Part shown: positions 16,482 to 25,900 of the stretch, piece by piece | Numbering within the stretch: position 1 is the first letter of the stretch | How the letters are laid out: every line of letters begins with the position of its first letter | NCBI RefSeq assembly: GCF_001305675.1 | Contig: NZ_CP011853.1 | Span: 2,294,001 to 2,358,000, forward strand | Origin: Gordonia phthalatica | GTDB taxonomy: Bacteria; Actinomycetota; Actinomycetes; Mycobacteriales; Mycobacteriaceae | DNA: 64,000 nt | Reading direction: 5' to 3' | Translations under genes and position numbers: made by a program | The notes under the pieces: model-generated | The model's input: only the letters and a program-made list of their open reading frames with translations | Databases searched by the model: none | What the model was told of the DNA's origin: nothing

Positions 16482-16973
16482 TCAGCTCGTCTCGTCACGA
16501 ACGTCTGCCCCATCCTCGGCGAACGCTTTGAAGTCCTCCATGTGCCGGCGTGACTGTTTGCGGAACACACTGGGGATGAGCAGTCCGAACAGTCGCATCA
16601 CGAGTCCGTCGAATCGGAATTCGCTCTCACTTTCCCAGAGTGTTCTGTTCGGCCCGGCGTCGATGAGGCGGTCGCGTTGGGCCTGCCACATGCCCTGCGC
16701 TGCGATCTCGCGTTCGTAGCGCACTGCAGTGGTGGCGGGCGCTGGCTGCGGGTCGATGGGATCGACGCGAGTGACGGTCTCGGTCGCCTCCATCTGCTGC
16801 TTCCCGGTCTGGAAAACGACATGTGAGACGGCGCCGAGCTGTCCGTGCACGCCCTCGATCGGTTCGTGCGAGATCAGGCCGCGCAGCCACTTCGGCATCT
16901 GCGCCGGATCAGAGAGCAACTCGACCACCTTGTTGCGTGGCCTGTCGATCTCGATCGAGATGGTGTACTTCAT
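16482..16973 (-). CDS. SRPBCC family protein (polyketide cyclase/START-like)
   Basis: 163 residues. The N-terminus MKYTISIEIDRPRNKVVELL with DPAQMPKWLRGL is the standard opening of SRPBCC ligand-binding folds. A long C-terminal helix follows (SRRHMEDFKAFAED). No catalytic residues can be assigned. It is on the same strand as the frameshifted TIGR03086-like gene, 64 bp upstream of it. It probably binds a small hydrophobic ligand. Its function is unknown. Confidence 0.78.
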   Translation of the reverse strand: MKYTISIEIDRPRNKVVELLSDPAQMPKWLRGLISHEPIEGVHGQLGAVSHVVFQTGKQQMEATETVTRVDPIDPQPAPATTAVRYEREIAAQGMWQAQRDRLIDAGPNRTLWESESEFRFDGLVMRLFGLLIPSVFRKQSRRHMEDFKAFAEDGADVRDETS

Positions 16974-17209
16974 CGGTCGACTCCTCCAGGAAGATGGAAC
17001 GCGGTGGTGGCCTCGACCGTGACCGCAGTCTGATCTGGACCGTCGCTGGCATCAAGCCGATGATTCCAGAGTCTGCGGAACCAATACACCCACTCGTCGA
17101 CCTCGTCGAGGGCGAAGGCGAGACGCTCAAGTGGCCACGGCTATAGAGACGCGAACCGAGCGAGATCGGCTGCGCGCATGCCTGTACCCCTGGCCGGTGT
17201 GGTTGCCGG

Positions 17210-18676
17210 TCAGGCGGTCAGGAGGCGGGTGAGGTAGGCCTCGACCCGGGAGTCCTCCGGGGCCGGTGGGGCGTGGGGCCCGAGGTCGGGCAGGAGTTCG
17301 GCGTGGTGGATCTGGTTGACCCGCCAGTCCCGGCGGGTGTCGGCCACCGGCCGCCACGCCACCCGCCCCACATCCGGGCCGTCGAGCAGGATCTGGGTTT
17401 CCCACTGGCCGACCTGGTGGCCGACCGAGCGGTTGTGCCGCCCGCACGCGGCACCGAGATTATCGATGTCGGTGGCACCACCGTCACGCCACTCGGTGAG
17501 GTGGTGCGCCTCGGTGCGGGCGAACGGCGCCGAGCATTCCGGGGCGGTGCACCCGCGGTCGCGGGCGAACAGCATCAACCGTTGATCCTGCGAGGCCAGG
17601 CGTCGTCCCCGCCCGAACCACAGGGCCTTACCGGTGGCGGCGGAGAACACCGCCAGGTGCGGCTGCACCGCACCGGCCACGTGCACCAACTCTCGGATCG
17701 GGAGGCGGGTGCCGGTCGCGGTGACCGCGACCCCGGCCCGCTGGGCGAGCTCCTTGTCGGTGACCGTCACGACCAGTTCGGTCGAGAGTTTGCCGGCCGG
17801 CACCCCGGAGGCGGCGTGCGCGGTCCGCAGGATCGCCAGCAGTGCGTCATGGTTGCGCTGACCCGCGGTGCGGGTGTCGCGCTCGGCCGCGGCGGCCAAA
17901 ACCGCCGGGTCGGCCAGATCGGCGGCCCCGCGCGGGGACTCGGGATCATCCGGGTTATTCATCCCGGGTGCGGCCCATTGGCCGAGCATGACTTCCAGGT
18001 TGGCGCGCAGCTCGGGGCTGAGTTGGGCGCGGACCTTGCTCATCAACTGCCGGTCCTGCGGCATGAGGGTCAGGCCGCGGCGGCGGGCGCGGTCACGTTC
18101 GTCGGTGACCTGCCCGTCCGGATCCAGGTGCGCCAGCAGGCGGTGCCCGGCTTGCGCCACGCCCGCGGGGGACAAGTCGCGGGCGATGGCCGCCAACTGG
18201 GCCTCCGCCCGACCCCGAGTTTCGGCGTCGACCGCGGAAGGAATCCGGTCCATGACGGCCGCGATTTCCCGGACATGGCCGCCGCCGATGGCGCCGTCGG
18301 CGACCGCGGTGGCGGTGGCCGGCAACGCCGGGTCGAGGGTTGCTCCGGTGAGGGAGGAGAATTGGCCGATGGCTTCGGCGGCGATCCGGCGGCGTTTGGC
18401 TTCGCCGTCGCCGACCCGCAGGTGCTGGGCCAGGAACTGGTGCAGGGAGAACAGGCCGACCTTGCGGACCGCGTTGCGGTCGGAGATCTCCACCAGCAGG
18501 GCCGCATCGGCACCGTCGAGGCGACGGCGCGCCGACTCCATCACCTCGGCGGTGGTGACCAACTGGTCCTCGGTCACCGCGGCGAACGGAGCCGCCGCGA
18601 ACTTGGCGGCCACCTGGTCCATCAGGGCGGCCAACGCGACCGGATCCTCCGGCAACTGAATGCTGTTTTCGTTCAC
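17210..18676 (-). CDS. DUF222 / HNH endonuclease (13E12 repeat family)
   Basis: About 488 residues. The N-terminal DUF222 region is helical and rich in Ala and Arg. The C-terminal HNH domain includes RDRGCTAPECSAPF (zinc-binding Cys pair), EAHHLTEW (HH) and NLGAACGRHNR (the third Cys and the final histidine). This is the 13E12/REP family abundant in Mycobacterium and Gordonia, often in many copies and linked to mobile DNA. GTG 18676 was chosen because AGGAGG lies 8 nt upstream; an earlier GTG at 18685 overlaps that ribosome site. A near-consensus SOS box sits just upstream, so DNA-damage induction is likely. Confidence 0.87.
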   Translation of the reverse strand: MNENSIQLPEDPVALAALMDQVAAKFAAAPFAAVTEDQLVTTAEVMESARRRLDGADAALLVEISDRNAVRKVGLFSLHQFLAQHLRVGDGEAKRRRIAAEAIGQFSSLTGATLDPALPATATAVADGAIGGGHVREIAAVMDRIPSAVDAETRGRAEAQLAAIARDLSPAGVAQAGHRLLAHLDPDGQVTDERDRARRRGLTLMPQDRQLMSKVRAQLSPELRANLEVMLGQWAAPGMNNPDDPESPRGAADLADPAVLAAAAERDTRTAGQRNHDALLAILRTAHAASGVPAGKLSTELVVTVTDKELAQRAGVAVTATGTRLPIRELVHVAGAVQPHLAVFSAATGKALWFGRGRRLASQDQRLMLFARDRGCTAPECSAPFARTEAHHLTEWRDGGATDIDNLGAACGRHNRSVGHQVGQWETQILLDGPDVGRVAWRPVADTRRDWRVNQIHHAELLPDLGPHAPPAPEDSRVEAYLTRLLTA

Positions 18677-18708
18677 GTCGACCACCTCCTCCCAAACAAA
18701 TCCGGATC

Positions 18709-18722
18709 AGAACGCTTGTTCG
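18709..18722 (-). promoter_or_regulatory. LexA/SOS box upstream of the DUF222-HNH gene
   Basis: On the minus strand the sequence CGAACAAGCGTTCT matches the Gram-positive/mycobacterial SOS consensus CGAACRNRYGTTYG at 13 of 14 positions. It lies 33 bp before the chosen GTG. Several 13E12-family genes of M. tuberculosis are LexA-regulated, which supports the reading. Confidence 0.72.
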
Positions 18723-18744
18723 AACGTTTGAATACACTGTATCG

Positions 18745-19321
18745 CGAGGCTCTGACAATTCCGGGAAACGGAATGCCGTGCAGGTCAGCGGAGGGATTCG
18801 TTCAGATGCTTCCAGCCTCTTCGACCACGAGAATGCGCGCTTCAGGAGCCGGATGTGCGATGTGCTCGTCGCCGATGTCGACGCAACACACCCACCCGGG
18901 AGTCAGACGTTGAACATAGTCTTCGCCGTCAGCGTTCACTGAAGACGAACCCCGGAGATCACACTCATTCGTCACAGTGACATATTTGAGGAGCACAACT
19001 CGGGGACACCCACACAGGGGTCACCCAGAGTCCAGAGCGGCAAGTGTCGGCACACGACCTCGCCAGATACCCATCCAACAACGGGATCCGCCGAACTCTG
19101 CATACGAGCCACGTCGCCACACCGACGAAGAAGGAACCAACAACGGCCGCAGGCATGCCACCGCACGAAGAACAAGTGACGGGCAGCCGACAGCATCATC
19201 GCGTACGTAACGTCCGTAGTAGAAGCGTCGCGGCATATATCGCCAGCTCGCCATACTGGTAACCACTCGTATCACTTTGTCTCGAGTCCAAACCAGCTGA
19301 GGCAGGCTCCGAAACCTGCCC
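18745..19321. other. Intergenic region at the left edge of the mobile island
   Basis: No convincing gene. One 64-codon minus-strand frame (18802-18996) has an ATG but no ribosome site and no recognised motif. Base composition is less GC-rich than the flanks. An imperfect hairpin (GAGGCAGG and CCTGCCCTC, about 19300-19325) may terminate the truncated permease gene that ends at 19322. Confidence 0.5.
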
Positions 19322-20183
19322 TCAGGACGAAAGGGCAGGGACCGGTTTCGTGTAGCCGTCATCGCTGGCAGTTGGTTTGGGCGGGGCGCTGACCGATCGG
19401 CGGTGTCCCACGGCGGTGAGGATCACGCCACCGACGATCCACCCGGCGAGTACCAGCCACGATGACGTCGTGTCGGCCTGGGGGAAGTACGACAGTTCAC
19501 GGACCAGCGTCGCCGATGCACCGGGTGGGAACCACTGTCCGATTTCGCCCCATGCTCCGGGGAGGAACTGTGACGGCAACGCGCTTCCCGAGATGGGGTT
19601 GGCGAACAGCATCATCACGACCGGGCCGATTGCAGTACCAGCGCGGCCGATCAGCGCAACGCAGCCGATCATCGGTGCGGCGATAGCGGCGATGGCCACG
19701 GCGAAGGCGCCGACGTTGAGTAAGTAGTTGCCCTGGATCGACCCGAACCAGAGTTGCAGGATGCTGGCGAGGACGATTCCGCCGACGATGGCGTACGTCG
19801 TCACTGCGAGGATGCGTCGCCTCGCTCCGACGATGACAGTCGAGATGAGGACGCCGCCGATGATGCCGCCGAAGAGCATCGGGAAGAACGCCGAGTTCAG
19901 CAGCGCGCCATTGGGGTCTTCGTCGGAGAACGGTGCAACGTCGGTGAGGGTCACTGTGGGTTCACCGCCCGGTGGGACCCCAGACTGTTGAGCGAGCGCC
20001 GACTCCAATGGGGTCGCCAGTTGCGCGGCAACCTCATTGACCGCACCATTGGCCGATGCGGTGAGCACCTCGGGCTGCGCACCGAGGACGATCCCGCCCA
20101 TGTAGTCGCGAGATTCGATGCCGGCCACCACGGCGTCTCGATCATCGACGACGGTGACGTCGTAGATCTCACCACTCGAGGAC
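19322..20183 (-). pseudogene. YhgE/DUF3533-like ABC-2-type permease, 5' end lost
   Basis: The C-terminal 280 or so codons of a membrane protein remain: the end of an external domain (VVDDRDAVVAGIESRDYMGG), then about five or six membrane segments (FFPMLFGGIIGGVLISTVIV, AVAIAAIAAPMIGCVALIG), and a soluble tail. The plan is that of YhgE/DUF3533 proteins such as the gene at 7750. The N-terminal membrane segment and start are missing because the gene runs into the IS3 element at 20184. No start codon with a ribosome site remains. Confidence 0.75.
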
Positions 20184-20237
20184 TGAATCGTCCCGGGTTT
20201 GATGGAGACAGGTTTGACCGGAAGGGACACTTGTTTC

Positions 20238-20558
20238 ATGCCTCGCCCATCGAAGTACTCGAAGGAATTGCGGGACCGTGCCACGCGCATGGCCATCGAC
20301 GCCCGTAAGGACCCCGAGACCGCGCCAGGAGCGTTGGCGCGGATCGCCAAACAACTCGACATCAACCCTGAAACCCTGCGCAACTGGGTTCGCCGCGTCG
20401 AGGAAGGACAGGCCGCGGCACCGGGTGTGGAGACGGTCTCGGATATCGAACGGATCCGCCAGTTGGAGAAGGAAGTCTCCGAGTTGCGGCGGGCGAACGA
20501 GATATTGAAGACCGCGTCAGCTTTCTTCGCCGCCGAGCTCGACCGGCCACACCGCTGA
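20238..20558 (+). CDS. IS3-family transposase OrfA
   Basis: 106 residues. An N-terminal helix-turn-helix of the transposase_8 type (RDRATRMAIDARKDPET, then DINPETLRNWVRRVEEG) is followed by a leucine-zipper-like helix (IRQLEKEVSELRRANEILKT) used for multimerisation and DNA binding at the IS ends. The ending AFFAAELDRP is typical. ATG 20238 lies just inside the left terminus. It is fused to OrfB by programmed -1 frameshifting in this family. Confidence 0.92.
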   Translation: MPRPSKYSKELRDRATRMAIDARKDPETAPGALARIAKQLDINPETLRNWVRRVEEGQAAAPGVETVSDIERIRQLEKEVSELRRANEILKTASAFFAAELDRPHR

Positions 20559-21487
20559 TCGTCGACTTCATCGACCAGCACCGTCATCGATGGCCAGTCG
20601 AGGCGATCACCGCCGCCCTCACCGAGGCAGGATGCGCGATCGCGCCATCGACCTACTACGCCGCCCGCGGCCGCGCCCCGTCGGCTCGAGCGGTCCGCGA
20701 CGAGTATCTGAAAGAGCAGATCATGGACGTCTACGAAGACTCCGGCGGCATCTACGGCCGCCGCAAGATCCGCGCCGCCCTCGCCCGCCGAGGGATCACC
20801 GTCGCCAAGTGCACAGTCGAACGACTGTGCCGTGACCTGGGGATACGTGGCGTCGTGCGAGGTAAGTTCCCGCGTACCACGAAACCGGCACCCGAGACCG
20901 AACGCCCTGCTGATCTAGTCGACCGCGCGTTCTGCGCGACTGCGCCGAATCAGCTATGGGTTGCCGACATCACCTACGTTCGAACCGAGGTCGGTTGGGT
21001 CTACGTCGCGTTCGTGTTGGACGTGTTCTCGCGGATGATCGTCGGCTGGCAGACCTCGACCCGCATGTTCGCCGACCTGGCGATCGACGCATTGGCGATG
21101 GGCCTGTGGCTGCGTCGCCGGGCCGGCCAGGACATCACCGGCTTGATTCACCATTCCGACCGGGGCGTCCAGTACCGGGCGATCCGCTACACCCAGGCCC
21201 TTGCCGAGGCCGGCGCCGTCGCCTCGGTCGGCTCGCGCGGCGACTCGTATGACAACGCGATGGCCGAAGCCTTGAACTCACTGTACAAGCACGAGTTGAT
21301 CTACCGGAAGGGCCCGTGGGCGTCGACGAACGCCGTCGAGATCGCGACTGCCGAGTGGGTCCACTGGTACAACACCACGCGCCTGCACGGCGAACTCGAT
21401 CACCGGCCGCCGGCCGAGGTCGAAGACCACTACTGGCAGCAGCACGCCGCTGCTGCTGAGACAGAACCTGCACTACAGAACAAATGA
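20555..21487 (+). CDS. IS3-family transposase OrfB (DDE integrase)
   Basis: In the -1 frame relative to OrfA, the product runs from VDFIDQHRHRWPVEAI through the HTH_21 region GGIYGRRKIRAALARRG to the rve integrase core. The DDE residues are in WVADITYV (D), IHHSDRGVQY (D) and the Glu of NAMAEALNSLYKHELI. The C-terminus is complete. The first ATG in frame is at 20723, but family similarity begins by 20561, so expression is expected as an OrfAB fusion. The element appears intact and potentially active. Confidence 0.88.
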   Translation: MIVDFIDQHRHRWPVEAITAALTEAGCAIAPSTYYAARGRAPSARAVRDEYLKEQIMDVYEDSGGIYGRRKIRAALARRGITVAKCTVERLCRDLGIRGVVRGKFPRTTKPAPETERPADLVDRAFCATAPNQLWVADITYVRTEVGWVYVAFVLDVFSRMIVGWQTSTRMFADLAIDALAMGLWLRRRAGQDITGLIHHSDRGVQYRAIRYTQALAEAGAVASVGSRGDSYDNAMAEALNSLYKHELIYRKGPWASTNAVEIATAEWVHWYNTTRLHGELDHRPPAEVEDHYWQQHAAAAETEPALQNK

Positions 21488-21516
21488 TCGGTCTCCAACA
21501 AACCCGGGTCTTGACA

Positions 21517-21685
21517 GACCCTGCAGGAGGAATGGGCCTACGCCCGTCCCTACCTCAGTGAAACCGAACGCGTCGCGGCCTTCCCCGAGTTCCTTCGCAT
21601 CTACAATCACGAACGCGGCCACACCGCACTCCGAGGCAACTCACCCGCCGACCGCGTACCCAACCTGTCGGGTCAGTACAGCTAG
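21517..21685 (+). pseudogene. IS481-family transposase C-terminal fragment
   Basis: The frame reads LQEEWAYARPYLSETERVAA, FPEFLRIYNHERGHTALRGN and SPADRVPNLSGQYS before a TAG at 21683. This is the C-terminal end of an IS481-type integrase; the region normally follows the catalytic Glu. All upstream sequence is missing and the fragment starts exactly at the right end of the IS3 element. Confidence 0.85.
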
Positions 21686-22158
21686 TCGGCCTGAAAGAAT
21701 CTGGTGATGAGGTCTGCTGTGGCGCCCCAGTCTCCGTGACGAAGAAAATGACTCAAGTCGACCTTTACGAAGACCGCTTCTGCGGCGAAATAGGTTGTGT
21801 CGCCGACAGTACCGTTGGCTTCGATGAAGAGCGCGCGGTCGGTTTCGTCGACGAGGGAGGCGGTGATGTGCACGGGGGTGTGCAGTGGGACCGGGCGTCG
21901 ATACTCCACGGTGAGGGTTCGGGTGACTGCGGGTGTCTCGGCGATCCACAGGGTGAAACCCATGATGTCATCGCATGCCGCTGAGATGGCTCCGCCGTGG
22001 GCGAGTCCCGGGGCTCCTGAGTGGCGCTCGTCGAATTGCAGGTCGGCGTAGACGTGGTCGCCGTGCAGGTGTACCTCGAGGTGCAGGCCATTGGGGTTGT
22101 CTTCGCCGCATCCCATGCACCATGGTGCGTGTGCTGGTAGTGGTTTGTCGCCCCTCAT
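21682..22158 (-). CDS. PaaI-type thioesterase (hotdog fold)
   Basis: 158 residues. WCMGCGEDNPNGLHLEV is the CxxC-containing opening of actinobacterial hotdog thioesterases. GLAHGGAISAACDDIMGFT carries the HGG motif and the catalytic acid, and RTLTVEYRRPVPLHTPV is the standard strand. It would hydrolyse acyl-CoA thioesters. ATG 22158 has AAAGG upstream; a GTG at 22194 is possible. It is divergent from the TetR gene at 22273 and may share its operator. Its stop overlaps the end of the IS481 fragment by 4 bp. Confidence 0.85.
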   Translation of the reverse strand: MRGDKPLPAHAPWCMGCGEDNPNGLHLEVHLHGDHVYADLQFDERHSGAPGLAHGGAISAACDDIMGFTLWIAETPAVTRTLTVEYRRPVPLHTPVHITASLVDETDRALFIEANGTVGDTTYFAAEAVFVKVDLSHFLRHGDWGATADLITRFFQAD

Positions 22159-22212
22159 AAGTGACCTTTCTGAGCCTTCAATCGGTACCGCCACTGGCAG
22201 TTTCGCTCTGTT

Positions 22213-22223
22213 ACCGACGGTAT
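22213..22223. promoter_or_regulatory. TetR operator copy 1 (thioesterase/TetR intergenic)
   Basis: TACCGACGGTA (22212-22222) is a perfect inverted repeat around one central base. The overlapping 11-mer on the minus strand, ATACCGTCGGT, recurs exactly at 22938-22948 in front of the MMPL gene. The shared word before both transcription units marks it as the probable site of the TetR regulator encoded between them. Confidence 0.7.
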
Positions 22224-22272
22224 TGTTGTGCAGTCAGGGGTTCGTGATTTTGGCTATATAGGGAGTGGCCAG

Positions 22273-22899
22273 GTGGAAACCATCGATTCCGACGATGTTG
22301 ACCCGAGGCGGGTTCGGTCGCGTCAGCGTTTGTTGGATGCTGCGGTGACCTTGCTGAACAGTGGCGGGGTCGAAGCCGTTACCGTGGAGGCGGTCACTCG
22401 ACTGTCTCGTGTTGCTCGCACCACCTTGTATCGTCACTTCGAGAGCTCCACAGATCTGGTGGCGGCTGCCTTCGAGCGATTGTTGCCTCAGGCCGAGACC
22501 CCCGAGACGACGACGTCGATCCGTGATGACCTGCTGAAGCTGATGCAGCGGCAGGCTGAGCTTATTGAGCAGGCACCGCTGCAGTTGACGACGCTGGCAT
22601 GGTTGGCAATGCTTCCCGAGCAGCCCCGGCAATCCGGGCAATCCGACGGGGATCAGAACGCGCTCGCGCCACTGCGTCGTCGAGTCGTCGAGCAGTATCG
22701 AGAACCATTCGATCGAGTTTTGACGAGTGACGTGGCCACGGCGGAGCTCGGCGACCTCGATTTGACCATGGCAGTCACTCAACTGGCGGGCCCCCTTGTC
22801 TTTGCCAAGCTCACGGGCATTCGGTCGATGACCGTTGGCGATCTCGAACAGCTTGTCGACGATTTCCTCATGGCCCACCGGCGACACCAAACCTCCTGA
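22273..22899 (+). CDS. TetR/AcrR family regulator of the MMPL exporter
   Basis: About 208 residues. The HTH is VTVEAVTRLSRVARTTLYRH, followed by a variable ligand-binding domain. GTG 22273 is favoured because GGGAG lies 8 nt upstream; GTG 22228 is an alternative. It is divergent from the thioesterase and 86 bp upstream of the MMPL gene on the same strand. Shared operator words in both promoters suggest it represses itself, the thioesterase and the exporter. Codon use is less GC-biased than in the chromosomal flanks, in keeping with acquired DNA. Confidence 0.87.
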   Translation: METIDSDDVDPRRVRSRQRLLDAAVTLLNSGGVEAVTVEAVTRLSRVARTTLYRHFESSTDLVAAAFERLLPQAETPETTTSIRDDLLKLMQRQAELIEQAPLQLTTLAWLAMLPEQPRQSGQSDGDQNALAPLRRRVVEQYREPFDRVLTSDVATAELGDLDLTMAVTQLAGPLVFAKLTGIRSMTVGDLEQLVDDFLMAHRRHQTS

Positions 22900-22916
22900 C
22901 CTCCTCCCCCATCTAT

Positions 22917-22948
22917 GGTACTGCTAGTACCGTAACGATACCGTCGGT
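22917..22948 (+). promoter_or_regulatory. MMPL promoter region with operator copy 2
   Basis: GGTACT (22917-22922) and AGTACC (22926-22931) form a perfect inverted repeat with a 3-nt spacer. ATACCGTCGGT at 22938-22948 is identical to the reverse complement of the site at 22213-22223. Together they look like a TetR-controlled promoter for the exporter gene. Confidence 0.65.
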
Positions 22949-22985
22949 TTCGTAGACGGGCTGGGTCGAGGGTGAGGTGCTGCGT

Positions 22986-25900
22986 ATGGTGGTCCAACGT
23001 CCAAGTGGTGGGCGCTTGGCGGCGCGCCGGTTGGCGGAACGCAGCGAGTACAGCACGACATTGGGGCGGTTGGCACGGTTCACCTTGGCGCACAGATTCC
23101 TCGTCATCGGGGCGTGGGTGGCTGTGGGTATCGTCTTGGCGATACTGTTTCCCCAGCTGGAGACGGTGGTGCGGCAGCAGTCTGTTGATCCGATCCCTGC
23201 TGGGGTTCCATCGTTTCAAGCACTCGATCAGATGGGTGGTGCGTTCGGTGAGAAGGGCGCCAAGACCACTGTTTTCGTGACCATGGAGAACCCGAACGGG
23301 TTCACCGACGTGGCGCGGGAACGCTACGACATGCTCGTTCTGCAGTTGCGCGAAAATTTCGACGATGTGCAGTCAGTGCGGGATTTGCTCTCCGATCCGA
23401 CGACGGCCGGCCAGGCCTTGAGTGAGGACGGGCAAGCCTGGTACTTGCCTGTCGGGGTCACCGGAACTTTGGGAGGGCCAACGGCCACGCATGCTGTGGA
23501 GACCGTGCGCCAAACCGCGCAGCGCGTGTTTGACGGTACGGACACCACTGTCCATGTCACCGGGCCGACGGCCACTTTCAGTGACCAGATCGTCAGTGCT
23601 GAAAGCGATTTAGTCGTGATCACTGTGGCGACGGTGGCGCTTATCGCGATCATTCTGTTGATCGTTTACCGATCGCTGTTCACCGCGCTGGTGCCGTTGT
23701 TGGTGATCGGTGTCAGCCTCGGCGTGGGCCGCGGGGTCTTGTCCGCACTCGGCGAACTCGGTATGCCGGTATCGCAGTTCACCGTCGCGTTCATGACCGT
23801 CATCCTGCTCGGAGCCGGGGTCGACTACTCAGTCTTTTTCATCAGTCGCTATCACGAACGGCTACGCCAGGACGCTACCACTGAGGTTGCGCTCGTGGAC
23901 GCGACAGCAACTATCGGACGGGTCATCCTGGCTTCAGCTGCCACGGTGGCGCTGGCCTTTTTGGCGATGGTGTTTGGTCAGCTGAGCGTGTTCTCCACCT
24001 TGGGTCCGGCATGCGCGATCGCCATCCTCATCGGATTCCTCGCCACGGTCACCCTGCTACCACCGGTGTTGCTGTGGGCGGCGCGATTCGGCTGGGGCGC
24101 ACCCAGACGAGATCTGACCCGAAAGTACTGGAATCGCGTCGCCGTGCTCGTCGTGCGGCGTCCTGTGCCTCTGCTGGCACTAACCCTGGTCGGGCTAATC
24201 GTGCTTAGCGTCTTCGCGATGGGCATCCAGATCACCTTCGACGATCGTGAGGGGCAGCCCGCGACAACCGACAGCAACGAAGGCTACGCGTTGCTCGACC
24301 GTCATTTCCCTCAAGACGTCACTATCACTGAGTTCCTCGTTGTAGATGCACCGATCGATCTCCGTACTGCCAGCGGGCTGGCCGATCTTGAGCAAATGGC
24401 CTCACGTGTATCCCAGATCCCCGGAGTGACTCGAGTCATCGGTGTTACCCGTCCCACCGGGGACAAGCTCGAGCAAGCCGAGCTGTCCTGGCAGAACGGT
24501 CAGATCGGGGACCGGCTGGCGGGTGCGGTCGACGATGGCCAGAACCGCCGAGGTGACCTCGAACAGCTCCGTACCGGCGCATTCCAACTCGCCGACGGGC
24601 TTACTCAGCTCGACACCCAGGTACGCACCAACTTGGCCCCCCTGGCCGGCATCCTCGATCAGGCAAGCACAGCAGGGCAGCAAATTCAGCAGTACCAGCC
24701 GATACTCCGCCAACTCGCCGCATCTGCACCAGCGCTCGATCGCGCTTCTCAGAATGCCCCACAGCTGGCCGCGCTCACCCGCCAAACATCTGCAGCCCTG
24801 GCAACAGTGACCTCGATCCTGCCCATCCTCGATAATGCGCCCTGGTGCACCCAAGTCCCGCAGTGCGCAGCTCTGCGCGCGCAGACCCGCAATCTCGACG
24901 CCCTACTGAGCAACGGGACCCTCGACCAGATCGCCACGCTGTCAACACAACTCGCGCAGCTGGATACACCGATCTCAACAGTCACCGACCAACTCACTTC
25001 CACCGTCAACTCACTGGGCTCCACGCTGGGAAGCATCAGCAGCCAAGACCTTCCCGGCAAGCTCACCCAACTGCAAACAGGTATCAGTCAACTCGCGGCG
25101 GGATCACGCCAACTCGCCGCCGGTGTATCCGCGCTGATCGACAGCAACCTTCAACAACTCGCCGGGATGGCCGCGCTAGCCACACAACTACAAACCTCCG
25201 CCCGCGAGACCGCCGGAACAAACTCAGCAACCGGCTTCTACCTCCCACCTCAGGCCAACGCAGACCGCCGTTTCGTCGACGTCGCTCGCCAGTTCGTCTC
25301 GCCCGACGGCCATACCGTGCGCTACGCAATACAAACCAGCTTCGACCCCTACAGCACCGAGGCCATGCAACTGGCCGACACAATCACCGATGTCGCACTC
25401 GCCGCCAGACCGAACACAACCCTGCAGGACTCCAACATCGCGATAGCCGGGTTCCCCGCCATCAACGCCGATCTGCAACGTCTACTCACCGAAGACTTCC
25501 GACTCCTAGCGTTGGCCACCCTCACCATCGTCGGCCTGATCCTGATACTCCTACTCCGAGCACTCATCGCGCCGCTATACCTTCTGGGCACCGTCATACT
25601 CAACTACACCGCGGCACTGGGTATCGGTGTCCTGATCTTTCAACACATCCTCAAAACCGATATCGCCTGGCCCGTACCACTACTGGCCTTCATAGTCCTC
25701 GTCGCGGTCGGCGCCGACTACAACATGCTTCTTATCTCTCGCCTACGCGAAGAATCCCAAAACAACATCCGCATCGGCGTCCTGAGAACCGTCACCAACA
25801 CCGGATCAGTCATCACCTCGGCCGGCCTCATCTTCGCTGCCAGCATGTTCGGACTCATGGCCGGATCCATCTCGATCATGACCCAGGTCGGACTCATCAT

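Larger units (their letters stand above)
20184..21516 (+). mobile_element. IS3-family insertion sequence, complete
   Basis: 1333 bp with TG...CA termini. The left end (from 20184) and the reverse complement of the right end match at 20 of 26 positions, including CCCGGGTTTG and TGGAGAC blocks. The bases flanking both ends are GAC, a candidate 3-bp target duplication. It contains orfA and orfB in a -1 relationship. The left flank is the truncated permease and the right flank an IS481 fragment, so the site has a compound history. Confidence 0.85.

Noticed and set aside
18802..18996. 64-codon minus-strand frame upstream of the DUF222 gene
   Set aside because: No ribosome site, no recognised motif and no conserved neighbour; kept only as part of the intergenic description.
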